From NCBI GenBank assembly GCA_002914805.1, contig JXTB01000306.1, positions 352,242 to 416,241 on the forward strand: a stretch of 64,000 bases of DNA. Reading direction: 5' to 3'. The notes beneath the pieces are model-generated. The model worked only from the letters and a program-made list of their open reading frames with translations, was not told where the DNA came from and searched no databases. This document shows, in pieces, positions 34,792 to 46,662 of this stretch. This DNA comes from Parasponia andersonii. Its lineage: Eukaryota > Streptophyta > Magnoliopsida > Rosales > Cannabaceae. How positions within the stretch are numbered: the stretch's first letter is position 1; every line of letters begins with the position of its first letter. The translations under genes were made by a program, and so were the position numbers.

Positions 34792-37683
34792 TATTACGAT
34801 CGGAATTTTAAAGCTGTGACCTTTAGTAATTTAAAGTTGAAACAGTGATCAACAATGATTTTTATAAAATTCAAGAAAACTTAATTTTTTTTGAAGTTTT
34901 AATTTCTATTCCTCAAAAGTAGGTAGAACTCAAAAGTAGGAATCCTTTCATTTGTTTTAATTTCTCTAGAAAATATACACCCAATATTTAGAGGAATTCC
35001 ATTTAATTCATTTAGAAACTTTTTATTTAAAATCATAAAGTTTAATAAAATAGGTCAAATGTCCAAATAATTTTTAATAAAATTGTTTGTATTTCTAAGA
35101 ATTCAAATTAATAGCAAAATTATCCTCATACATTTACTTAATAAATATATCACTATTGGCTAAATAAATTTGACTAGGAAATAAGAATTAACAGAGAATA
35201 GATACTCATCAGTGAAGTAGAGTGGGAAAACAAGTACAAGTTACGCAGCTTGTCTGATTACTGAGATTACTACCACAAATAGATAAATACCTGAAAGTGG
35301 GAAAAGTAAGGGGGTGAGCATTCACATGCTCAGTAAAAATTCAATTACCTTTATTGAATGGATGCAATTTTTTCAAACCTGTATGGTTAATACCTTTTTC
35401 AAAATCCATTTATAAACTGAGTTTATAAAATCTTTAATATTCAAAATAAACACACATTCATATCAAAATTAAAACTACATTAATGTATATATATCATAAA
35501 TCGTCTCATCCCATGAGTTCACATCCTCTCATCACGAATCAGAGTAACTTGTACTATGTGTACTATGTGTACTAAGTACTCTTTGTCTGATATCTATCCT
35601 AGAAAAACTATAGGGATATCTATATGTCTAAGCCTACCAAACTGGAGGGGCAACCGAATACTTATACCTACCGAATGGGAATAATCAGAAAATCCCGCGT
35701 TGGTTTATGAGCTCTCACCAAAGGCAGGGATACTGGCCACCCACTAAACACTACGATGCCTAAGATGTATCTTATGTGTGATCTTATGGTATGTATAATA
35801 TGTTGCAAGATATGTAATAACCATGCAATACATAACTAAATAATGCTTTAAAATTTAACTTGGCATTATTCTAGGATTTATTGTAACAAAGGCAGCACAC
35901 TACTATTTTACCCCAAAACTAATATATAAAAATATATATAATAATCCACATAGTCCAATCCAAATATAAACAATTAACAACATTCTTTCACCATTATAAA
36001 ATCACGATTTTTATAAACAAATTTTAATGCAAATAAATTCCAAAACAAATATAAAAATCAGGTTATTGAATCCTTACCTCGATATGGTAGTAATATCAAG
36101 TTAACGACACTCGAAAAAAGTCTTGTTGGTTACTCGGGTGCTTGAACAATAGTTTTCAGGATCTCGGTAAGTCCACTTGAAAAAGTGATTTTTTCATTGA
36201 AACCTCAAATGAAGAAATGAAGGCCACCACTAAATTCAAAGTATCCAAAAATACTAGATTAGATATTTAATTTTTCAAAAGTAGATCCGATGCGAGATCT
36301 ACTCGTGGCACGCAAAATAGTACAATTTTGATCAATGAGATTCTAAATTTATTTTACATCAAAATATAGTCATCTTTTATATCGAAATTTGTCTCTCAAT
36401 CTTACTGAGTCCCAATTTAAAATCAGAATTCAGTTTCAAGATCTCAAGCCTTAAATGAGCTTAAAAATCCGAAAGTTACTAAAATAACACATTTTCAAAA
36501 TATTTAGAAAAATACTAATGTTTCTGGTTATTTATAAATATACCATTTTTCTAATGAATATTTAGAAATATATCATTTTTATCTTCATAGCCCAAGACCT
36601 ATTCTCAAAATTTATAAACTTTCGACCCAATTCTTATTAGTTTACAAAAATACCATTTTTGGAAATATTTAGAAAAACGTTATATTATTTTCAATTTGAA
36701 GATTCACTTGTCTCCAAATTTCAATTCACCACAATATAATCATATTTATTCATGTTAATTCTCCCTTTTCTACTCATAATTTTTAAAGCTTAAATAACTA
36801 TTTTGCAAAAATAATTAGTAAAATATCACTTTTCTAAAAATAACCATAAAATGCCAACTTTTAAAGCAAAATTTTTAACATTCAACCGAATCAATTATCC
36901 CTTGTTGTATATTAAATTATTTAGCGATTACACTTATCAACACTAATAAATCATAGATTTCCCAAGATATTTGTAAAATTATCAGAATTGAATTCTAAGA
37001 TATCGGCCAAAAATTGTCAAAACACACCGGAGGAATTTCACCGGTGATTTATTACTAAAACAGGTTGGGTTCAACATTGGGAGGAGTTCTGTACCGCTTT
37101 GGGTGGTCGACGATAGGGTTGGGCGATGTAAACATCACGAACGGCTACAAATAGCCACGTCTTTACATGATTTCTCCGATTGCCTAAGCCGCCGACGAGG
37201 CCCGATGACCATTGGCATTGCTTCGTTGGTCACCTGGGAGGAGCTTGGCAGGAGCTCGTGGCCTGAGTCGACGCCGTTGCTAGAATTTTGGACAAAACCT
37301 GAGAGGTGCAAGAAGAGAAGTTTTGAGGGCCTTAGGTGAGAAGAGAGGGAAAGTTGAGGGATTTAAAGAAAATTTTGAGTGTTAATAGTCACGTGGCAAT
37401 TTCTTAATAGGTGGTTACTATTTAAAAAATTATTCTTTGACCGAGATTACTCAAATTGTTTTCATTTACACCCTATAATAATTTCAATTTAGCCTTTGTT
37501 TTTAAACATTTTCTATATTTTTGTCCAAATGCACCTAGACTTCAATTTGTCGAGATTCATTTTTAAATACTTTAATTTAAATAATTCAGATATTTTAATT
37601 AAATAATCCAAAAATTTAAAATTACCAAAATTCCACTACTATAAAAATTACTCTTTTTCCCTTCAGATACACCAGATTTTACA
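34792..37683 (-). mobile_element. Ty3-gypsy-type solo LTR, 2.9 kb, TSD TACCT
   Basis: Flanked by perfect 5-bp duplications TACCT (34787-34791 and 37684-37688). On the minus strand it begins tgtaaaatctgg and ends gatcgtaata. It is homologous over its middle to the LTRs of the 39.6-48.9 kb gypsy element, for example the tgagaggatgtgaactcat region (rc of about 35510-35530) and the cccctcca.tttggtagg block. A GC-rich stretch lies at 37020-37330. No internal region or second LTR is present, so it is a solo LTR of a related chromovirus family. It splits the mudrA gene. Confidence 0.85.
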
Positions 37684-37688
37684 TACCT

Positions 37689-39540
37689 AGCTATGTCTAC
37701 GTGTTGAAGCACCAAAAAAATAAAAATAAAAAATAAAACAAGGAATCGTAGCTCTAATAGAAGTAGACAAGAATGGTTTCTTCAAATATATGTTCATGGC
37801 ATTGGGAGTTTTAAAAAAAGGATGGCCACATTGTTTACTAATAATTATTGTTGATGCTTTTTCTATGAAAGCTGAATATGAGGATCATTACTTATAGCAT
37901 GTACAAAAGATGCTAATGAAAAGATATTCCTACTAGCATATGGAATAAGAGAATCAGAATAGGATAACTATTACAAATGGGTTTTTTAAAAAATAAAAAA
38001 AGTATTTAGGAAACATGATGAGCTATGCAAAATTTCATACCATAATGAAAGTATTTTGAATGCTATACTGAAGGTATTCCCAAGTGCAATACATGGAGCA
38101 TGCATGTATCACCTATTAAACTACTCGAAGAATAATTTCAAGACACTTTCAATCGAAACAAGAGAAGCTTTTCTTGCAACAGCCAGAGATTATGCCATCA
38201 TCAAATTTGAGCTTAATATGAGAAAACTTGACAAATTTCATGAAGGAATCTAGTCTTATTTAGAGAAAATTGGTTTCTAAAAATGGGAAAGGCCATTTAA
38301 AACAGAAGATACTTAGTAATCACTTCAACCATAGTTAAGTATATGAATGTTACTAACAATGCTACAAGACATATGTCAGTTGCTTCATTAGTTGAGTATA
38401 GAGATGTCAATATAGGTCGTCTCATATTTTGAAGAAAAAGCATGGTAAGAGCCTAGCTGGACCTCAGCAATAAGCCCATTGGTCTAGCCCGATCCATATT
38501 TTTGTCGACCCACATTTAGCCATTTTATATATAATTTTAAATATATTTTTTAAATTAAAAAGTTAAAAAATCTTAATCAAATGCTTTCATTTATATGATT
38601 TTAATGTTATTTATTTTCTTATTTTTAATTTATTCAAATTTTAAAAGAATATGAATAGGTTTTAGGTTCATATTTTAGGTTATATAAGTACATATTTGTT
38701 ATTTTAAAGTATAGAACAACAATAAAATTAGGCCTACATTTTGGTCCATATTCAACTCGCATAAACACGATCTACTTAGGCCTACATAAAATATAGGCTG
38801 GGCTTATGGGCTATGCCAAACTCCTTGATCAGAATAAAGGTTGACCTGGCCCAGTACTAAGCCCGTGTGGGCTTATTAAATGTGGACCGGACTTGGCCAG
38901 CCTACCTTACATCTTTGGTTGAGTACTTGGAAAGTTTGACTCAAAATTGGGCTTGGAAATATAAGAGTGAGGCACTGACACTAGCGACGAAAATTGCAAC
39001 TAAATTAAACAAAGTACTGATCTAAAACTACATTGACTCAACAAGAATGAAGGTATGTATAAAGATATATTTAAAGTTATAATGAAATTTAGGAAACTAG
39101 TATATAGAAACTAGAAATTGAAAAATGGTAGCCAAAATGGTTTATGGATACCAGTTACAGATTTGATTACATTTTTCATCGCTAAATTTTTTAGTAACAG
39201 CAAGCAAGTGAAATTATATTTGAAGTTATCAAAGGGACAAATTCATTTGAAGTAAACTTAGGAGAAAATAATTGCTCATGCAATCAATTCTAAATGGATG
39301 ACCTTCTATGTAGTCATGCAATGGCAGCATTTGGCAAAAGGCATCTAAGTAGCTATGATTACTACTCACAATATACAAGAAGGAGACTATTTTATCAACG
39401 TATAAAGGGATGGTACATCCGCTGAAAACCCCAAAACATGGAGCATACTATAATCAATTTGAAAATCAAAGTAAAGCCTCCAAAATGAGAGGGAAAAGCT
39501 GAAGACCAAAGAAGAAAAGACCAAAAAGAAAAAATAGATG
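37689..39540 (+). pseudogene. mudrA-like transposase, DDE, C2H2 and SWIM part
   Basis: Continues the transposase. VDKNGFFKYMFMALG and IIVDAFFMKAEYED lie around the first catalytic Asp (about 37765-37885). YHNESILNAILKVFPSAIHG and ACMYHLLNYSKNNFK carry the conserved Cys..His pair (38035-38140). FELNMRKLDKFHEGI and a YLEKIGFQKWER block follow. A SWIM zinc finger (CSCNQF ... MDDLLCSHAMAAFGK) lies at about 39280-39340, and the tail is a basic region ending near 39540. Several stops are present. The second catalytic Asp (DRHES in relatives) reads YHNES here. A 519-bp hAT MITE interrupts it at 38399. Confidence 0.75.
38399..38917. mobile_element. hAT-type MITE, 519 bp, TSD GTTGAGTA
   Basis: Perfect 8-bp target duplications GTTGAGTA at 38391-38398 and 38918-38925. 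Imperfect inverted ends: tagagatgtcaatatagg on the left, and caaagatgtaaggtaggc read inward from the right. The interior is GC-rich at both flanks (ggcctac, agcccgtgtgggc) and AT-rich in the middle, with no coding sequence. The 8-bp duplication and TA(G/A)(A/G)..-type ends fit hAT. Confidence 0.85.
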
Positions 39541-39641
39541 CAGAAGGTGCAATAAATACATACACAACTAAAAAACTTGCAGAAATCTACTATTTTTGGG
39601 AGTCAAGTAGTTCAAGAAAAATTAGATTTTCTTATCATATT

Positions 39642-39891
39642 TGTAAAAAATCAGAATTTTCAAGGGTAATTTGGATATTTTACCAATTTTCTGGATATAA
39701 TAATATAGGGGTTAATTTGCAAAAGTTTTGTGTTGAAGGACTAAATTATAGTTTTTAGGGGACTAATTTGAAAGAGTTTTGGGGAATAGGGACCATAGTG
39801 CATTTTTTTTAAAAAATTGCACAGTCCCATTTATTCCCCCATGTGGGCTCTCCCTCCCACTCACACACTCTTTCTCTTCTCTCTCCCTTGC

Positions 39892-39947
<56 letters not shown>

Positions 39948-41871
39948 TTTCTCTCTTGCTGTCGGTTCCCTTTCGGCCGAAGGAAGGAGTCGTCACCACA
40001 ACTCGCCCCAGGCATCGTCTAGCCGACCAAGCAGTAGGCGGAGCTCCCCTAGGTCACCGCGAGCATGTCACCAACCTCTAAGAGCTATCAAAGAGGCCGT
40101 TGTCGCTGGAGAAGGAGGTGGAGCTGCGGAGGAGTTTTCATCACCGGCGACAATTCCAACCTCTATTTGACATCTAACTGGTCTCATTGGATTCGTCTCG
40201 TTGGAAAGATCGTCAAGGTATATAAATCTTAACCCTATACTAGCCGAATCAAAAGTTACTATATTTGGATGTATTGAGCTTTAAGTTTGACTTTTTAAGC
40301 CAGCTGTTGAATCGTGTTTTTATTATCATTTTTGGATTGTAATCAGAAAATAGGGAAATTTGATATATAAATTGCCTATGTTTGGTGACCAAAATTTGCC
40401 ACGATTTACGTGCCACTGATCTGGTATATGCTCGAATCCGAATTGGACAAGTTATATATCTAACCTAGCTATTTTGGGTGCTAGGAATTTAGTGAAGAGG
40501 TCTGTTTGTGGATTTGAAGCTTTGTTGGGAAGTTGATCTTTCACAAAAGGACGATTAGGGCTTAGAATTAGTACTTGACTCTCCGGACGATCATCAACAA
40601 TACTTAGAGGATTCTATAGTTTAGTATCGCTATTCTTATGAGGTAAGGACTCAATTATCTTTTTTTTATACTGTTTCTGAATAAAACTTATTTTCTGCAA
40701 TATTTGATAACAAATGTGGTTTTTGAATTATTTGATTATATGTGGTAGAATGTGATTATGTGATATATATATTGCATTGCTCTGGAAAATTTTCTGAGTG
40801 CAAATTATTTTTGGGTATATGAAAAATAGGGCCGTTACGTTGTCTATTCTTTTATAGAAAATGTAATATGCTTATTGTATTGAATTGAAAAACTAGAGAA
40901 CGATTATCACACTTCATTCTGTGTTGCACGTGCCATAGGATCATACATGAGCACTATGTTAGCATCGTGGGTTTACAGTGTGGTGTTGCGTGCCCTACCG
41001 TTGGCATAGAGTTCGTAAACCTACGCAGGGCTTTGTTACTTCTGATTACCTCCCTATTTGATAGGCATAGGCAATTTGATTACCCCTCCAAGTTTGGTAG
41101 GCAACATATGGGTGTCCCTTTCAGGTATGGGCTTAAGTGTCAAGCAGGCTATTGAGTATACTTAGTGCCATCATCTTAGGTTTCCACAGATGAGAGGATG
41201 TGAGCTCATAGTTATGAGTTGATTTGTATCATGTGCATCTGAATTGAATAGTTTTGATTTTACAGTTTTATGTGTACATATACATGTGGATTTCTAATTT
41301 TGGATCATTATATATGTATGTATTAGATTTGAACTAACCATGCGGGGACTTTTCACCACTAAAATATTTTCGATCGAGGTAACTGTTTTTCCTACTAGGC
41401 ATGTGTGCTCACCTCTGTACCTTCCTCCTCAGGTGGTATCTAGTACGATTTTGGTGATCAAGAGGAGCAAGAGGCCACCTTGATTGTAGTTTATTGTCTT
41501 GGTAATATGTGAAGCATGTTGTTGTGGTGTTTAGAATATTTGGATTTTGTTTTAGTCTTGAACTAAGATTACTATATTCTATGTTTGGTCTATGAATTCA
41601 TGTATGCTATTCTGATGTTTGATTTTGATGTGAACGATGATGATGATTCTTGGAACTATATTTGATTTATGTTTTTTGGTATTTATTTAATCTATGTTTA
41701 ATGATATATACAAACTGTGGGAGAGGTTCATAGAATGAAATTCCAATTATTTTATTTAAATAGACTGTTTAATAAAACTAGATCTTTTTGACACTTTCCA
41801 AATAAATCAAGAAATTTTCCATCTTCGTGAAATTCCACTTCTACCACTAGCCCGGGTTTTAGGTTGTGATA
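39642..41871 (+). repeat. 5' LTR of the 9.2-kb gypsy element
   Basis: About 2.23 kb. It contains a long (TC)n run at 39893-39957, absent from the 3' LTR, and the block catttattcccc...tgggctctcc shared with the 3' LTR (46851-46875). Confidence 0.88.
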
Positions 41872-41999
41872 GAAATTTTGATATCAAAGCTTGAGTTTAA
41901 CAGCTCAGACATATCACTATTAAACTAGATTGAAGTTATTTTTATAACAAGCATTCATCATTATCTCACTAACATCTTGGCATATTGTTTTAGACTTGT

Positions 42000-44900
42000 A
42001 AGGAAACCTCCTCATCTAGATTTCACTCATCTGATCAAGGCAATGCAGCAGACATTTGCTTAGATGAGCAATCTAAACTATCAGCCTCTAGCATCGAGGG
42101 AACATTAGTTGGATTAGTCTGATCATCTCCAGCAGTTCATGCATCTTCAGTCAGGGCAGTTTGATGGTAAACCAGAACCTCTCATGGCAATTGCTTAGTT
42201 ACATGAGATGGAGAGGCACTTTTGGGCCTTTGGTACTCCAATTGATTTTTGGGCTGTGTTTACTGTCACCCGCTTGACGAGGAGTGCCATTTGCTGGTGG
42301 GAGACAGTGGAACAGATGTAAGATGTGGTGGGTATAACTTGGGAGGTCTTTGAATAGATTTTCAAGGCCTAATTTTCCAATGAGGATCAACAAGATGAAA
42401 TGGTGAACTGGTTTGAGCCTTTGATTCAAGGTAATAAAATGATGAGTGAGTACCTGATAGAGTTCACTGAGTTGGCAAGTGTTGCTCTTGGACCGGGTAC
42501 AAGTGAGAAATACTGAGTTGCCAAGTTCAAGAGTCATCTAAATCAGAACACTTTCAATAGGATTGGTACTCAGACTTTCTGTACTCTTCCTAAGATTACA
42601 GTGGCTGCCCAGCGGGCAGAAGCCATCAAAGAGGGATTGGATTCCCGAAGGAACCAATGGAGAGGAAATGACAGGAAAGTCATCAAAAGGAACCAGGGGC
42701 AGTGGTTAGCTTAGTGTACTTCAAACAGTGGAAGCTCGAACAACAATGATTCTTCAGGGGGTGGTAGAGATAGTCCATATAGAGGATGTTTTGTTTGTGG
42801 CCAGTAGGGCCATCGAAAGAAGGAGTGTCCCAACTATCTATAGAAATCTCTTTTTTCTCAAAGAGGACCGCAAATGAGCCAATCAGGTTCTGTTTCTTAT
42901 CAGAACACTTAAGCAAGGCCGCAATAGTCATAAGGTGTTTTGCAGACTTTTACTTCCCTTTTACTTCCCCTCATCTTTATCAGCATCAGTACCACCCTCA
43001 GGATTTTACTCAGAGTTTTCAAACTTCTCAAGCCTCAGGGAGTCAAGGTGGGCATAGGTACGACAGTAGTGGTCCAAGATCCAGCAGCAGCCATCCTAGC
43101 CTAAGAAGGAGCAACAAGAGGAAAGAAAAGTTGACTAGCCAAGACTGTGCTTTTACTAGGGCAGACGACACTCAGAATCACACCAGCTGAGGTGTTGTTG
43201 ATAGTTTGATCCTTCTTTCACACTCTTGAGCACATGTTTTGTATGTTTTGTTTGATACTGGTACATTCCATTCATTCATATCCTTATTGTTTGTTCAACT
43301 ATTAGGGTTAGGATTTTCTGATTTTGATTACGTATTGACATTGGGTACATCTATGGGAGGAGTAGTTGATGTGTCTAGTATGTGTAAGTCTTGTTGGGAT
43401 GTGGTTGGTGATCGAAAGCTTCTTGCTGATTTGATTGTGTTACTGATGGGATAGTATGACGTGATACTCAATATGGATTGGTTGTCAAAGTATCGAGCCA
43501 TTATAGACTGTCATACGAAGTGGGTGACTCTTTTTCCTAAGGATGGACATCCTGTTATCTATCAAGCTAGAATGAGTCCATTGAAGCCTAATCCTATTCT
43601 TAAAGCATGCATGGGTGGAAGAAAGAAACTCGAGTATTATAGGAACTTGTTTGCCATTGATGGTAAGGTGAAGACAAATGGTTAAGACTCATGGATTCTA
43701 GTGGTGAGTGAGTATTTGGAGGTATTTCCTGAAGACTTACCAGGATTATCACCAAATAGGGAGATTGAGTTCTATATTGAACTAGTTCTTGGCGCTCGAC
43801 TAGTTTCTATTCCAGCTTATCGCATGGCTCTTGTTGAAATGGGAGAATTAAGAGAATAGTTAGACGATCTACTTTCCAAAGGCTTTATTCGCAGTAGCAC
43901 TTCCCCTTGGGGTGCTCCTATTTTGTTTGCGAAGAAAGATGATGGTTCGTTGAGACTTTGTGTAGACTATAGAAAGTTGAACAAGTTGACATTGAAGAAT
44001 AAGTATCCTTTGCCAAGGATAGACAAGTTATTTGATCAACTCGGTGGTTTAAGGTTCTTCTCCAAGATTGATTTGAGATCTAGTTACCACCAATTAAAGC
44101 TAAGAAAGGATGATATATCTAAGACAATATTTAGAACTCGGTATGGTCACATTGAGTTTCTGATGATGCCGTTTAGTTTGACGAATGCTCCTGTAGCTTT
44201 TATAGATCTCATGAATCGGATCTTCAAGCCGTTTTTTGACCATTTTGTGGTTGTATTCATCATTGGTATCCTGGTCTATTCCAAGACTCGAGAAGAGTAT
44301 GTCGAACATTTGGGGATAGTACTTAAGACCTTGAGAGATCATCAGTTGTATGTCAAGAAATCGAAGTGTGACATTTGGATATCAGAAGTGAAGTTCTTTG
44401 GGCATGTGATTTCTCACAGAGGCATATCAGTCGATCCCACTAAGATAAAAGCTGTTCTGGAGTGAGAAAGACCAAGAAATATGATAGAGGTGCGAAGTTT
44501 CCTTGGCTTGGTAGGAACTACCCCTGTTTTGAGCAAGATTTCTCGAGGATTGCATTGCCTTTGACAAAATTGACCAGGAAAAATGTCAACTTTGTTTGGG
44601 ATCACGAATGTGAAGAAGCTTTTATTAGGTTGTAGTAGAGCTTATCAACCGCACCAATTCTTATTGCTTCTAACAGTAATGGGCCTTATGTGATCTATAC
44701 TGATGCTTCAAAGACGAGTTTGGTATGTATGTTGATGTAGAATAGTTGAGTTATGGCTTACGCTTCTCGTCAGTTGAAGCCATATGAGATGAACTATCCC
44801 ACCCATGATCTAGAGCTTGCAGCCGTAATCTTTGCATTGAAGATTTGGCGATGTTACTTGTATGGTGTGAAGTTCGATATATTCTCTGATCATATGAGTT

Positions 44901-46610
44901 TGAAGTATCTCTTTACTCAGAAGGATCTGAACTTAAGACAACGAAGATTGGTTGAGTATATGGAAGATTATGACTTCAACCTATAGTATCATCTTGGTAA
45001 GGCTAATGTTTTAGCTGATGTATTGAGTAAGAAGCCTCTGGTGCACTAGCTACACTGGTGCTTGAAGATTAGAGGAACTTAGTTGTGATTGGTGACTACA
45101 ACTTGCAGTACTTTGAGAATGAAGGGGTTGTTTGCTTGAGTAACATTGTGATTTCATGATCACTTCTCCAGACTGTCTAGTAGAGTTAGTGATAAGACGA
45201 GAAGTTGAGGATAATCTGGAACTAGCTTTAGAAAAGTGAGCAATTAGATCGTTCAAGCACCAATAGAGAAGGGTTCTTGCTTTTCAGTGGAAAGATATCT
45301 GTAGCTAACGACCCTAATCTTCGAGAAACCATTGTAACTGAGACTCACAAATCAAAGTTCTTAGTACATCCGGGTAGTGTTAAGATGGACTTAAAGAGGT
45401 AATATTGGTGGAAAGGTATGAAGAAAGATATAGCTACCTTTGTAGCCAGGTGTTTAACTTATCAGCAAGTCAAGGCTGAGCACCAGAGGCCAGTTGGGTT
45501 ATTTTAGCCATTATCAATTCTGGAGTAGAAGTAGGACAAGATCATGATGGACTTCATGACTAGTTTGCCAAAGACCTTGAGGAAGAATGACGCACTTTGG
45601 GTGATAGTTGATCAATTGACAAAGAGTGCTCACTTTATACTGATCCAGATGGACTACTCACTTACTAAGCTTAGTAGACTACATGTGGAGAACATCATAC
45701 GCTTGCATGGTGTGCCTTCAAGAATAGTCTCTAACAAAGATCCAAGGTTTACTTCTAAGTTTTGGAAAGCCTTACAAAAAGCATTGAGTATGCAGTTAGA
45801 TATTAGTACGGCTCATCATTCAGAGACAGATAGTCAGTCAGAAAGGACCATTCAGATTCTTGAGGACATGCTACGTTGTTGCACACTAGATTTTGGTGGG
45901 AATCAGGATGATTATTTTCCTTTGGTCGAATTTGCTTTCAATAATAGTTACCAAACCAGTGTGGGTGTGGCTCCATAGAAAGTGTTATATGGAAGGCCAT
46001 ATAGATCGCCCTTGTGTTGAGTAGAACCTGAAGTGCGTGTTCTTTTAGACCAGAGTTGATTGAGGAGACCACTGTGAAGATCAAGGATGTCTAATAGAAG
46101 CTCAAAGAGACCCATAGTCGCTAGAAGAGTTATACTGACCCGAAGAGGTATGAGATAGAGTTCGTTATTGGAGATTCCGTATTCTTGAAAGTGACTCTAA
46201 GGCATGGTGTGATAAGGTTTGGAGTGAAGGGTAAGCTTGCTCTAAGGTATATTAGTGCTTTTGAGATCACTGAGAGAATTAGATCAGTGGCATATTGCTT
46301 GAATCTAACTACACAGTTGGATCACGTGTATAATGTGTTTTATGTGTTGATGTTGAAGAAGTACACGCTAGACCTATCTCATGTTGTTCAGTACATATAT
46401 GTACCGATCTAAGAAGATGTGTCCTATGAAGAGCAACCTGTTCGCCTATTTGCTAGAGAGTTGAAGGTGCTTCGCAGTAGAGAGATTCCACTTGTCAAGG
46501 TGCTTTGGGAACATTATAAGGAAGACGATGCTACTTGGGAACTCGAGACGAAGATGTACAAGAAGTATCCTCATTTGTTCAACTTTCACTTAGAAGTTAT
46601 ATTGTGATGT
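42000..46610 (+). pseudogene. gag-pol relic of the 9.2-kb gypsy element
   Basis: Parts in order: Gag about 42000-42780; zinc knuckle about 42787-42835 (CFVCG..GHRKKECP); protease about 43239-43454 (LFDTGTFHSFIS); RT about 43700-44465 ([35 protein letters not shown]); RNase H about 44640-44990 ([20 protein letters not shown]); integrase about 45260-46200 (VIVDQLTKSAHF, HGVPSRIVSNKDPRFTSKFW); chromodomain-like end 46419-46607 (LRSREIPLVKVLWEH). Fossil, with many breaks. Confidence 0.9.
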
Positions 46611-46662
46611 AAATCTTGACTTGTATTTTGAATTTTAGGATGAAATTCTTGTAAAGAGGGGA

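Noticed and set aside
39763-40170. Ser/Leu-rich and Arg/Glu-rich frames near 39.8-40.2 kb
   Set aside because: They are translations of the (TC)n microsatellite in the gypsy LTR.
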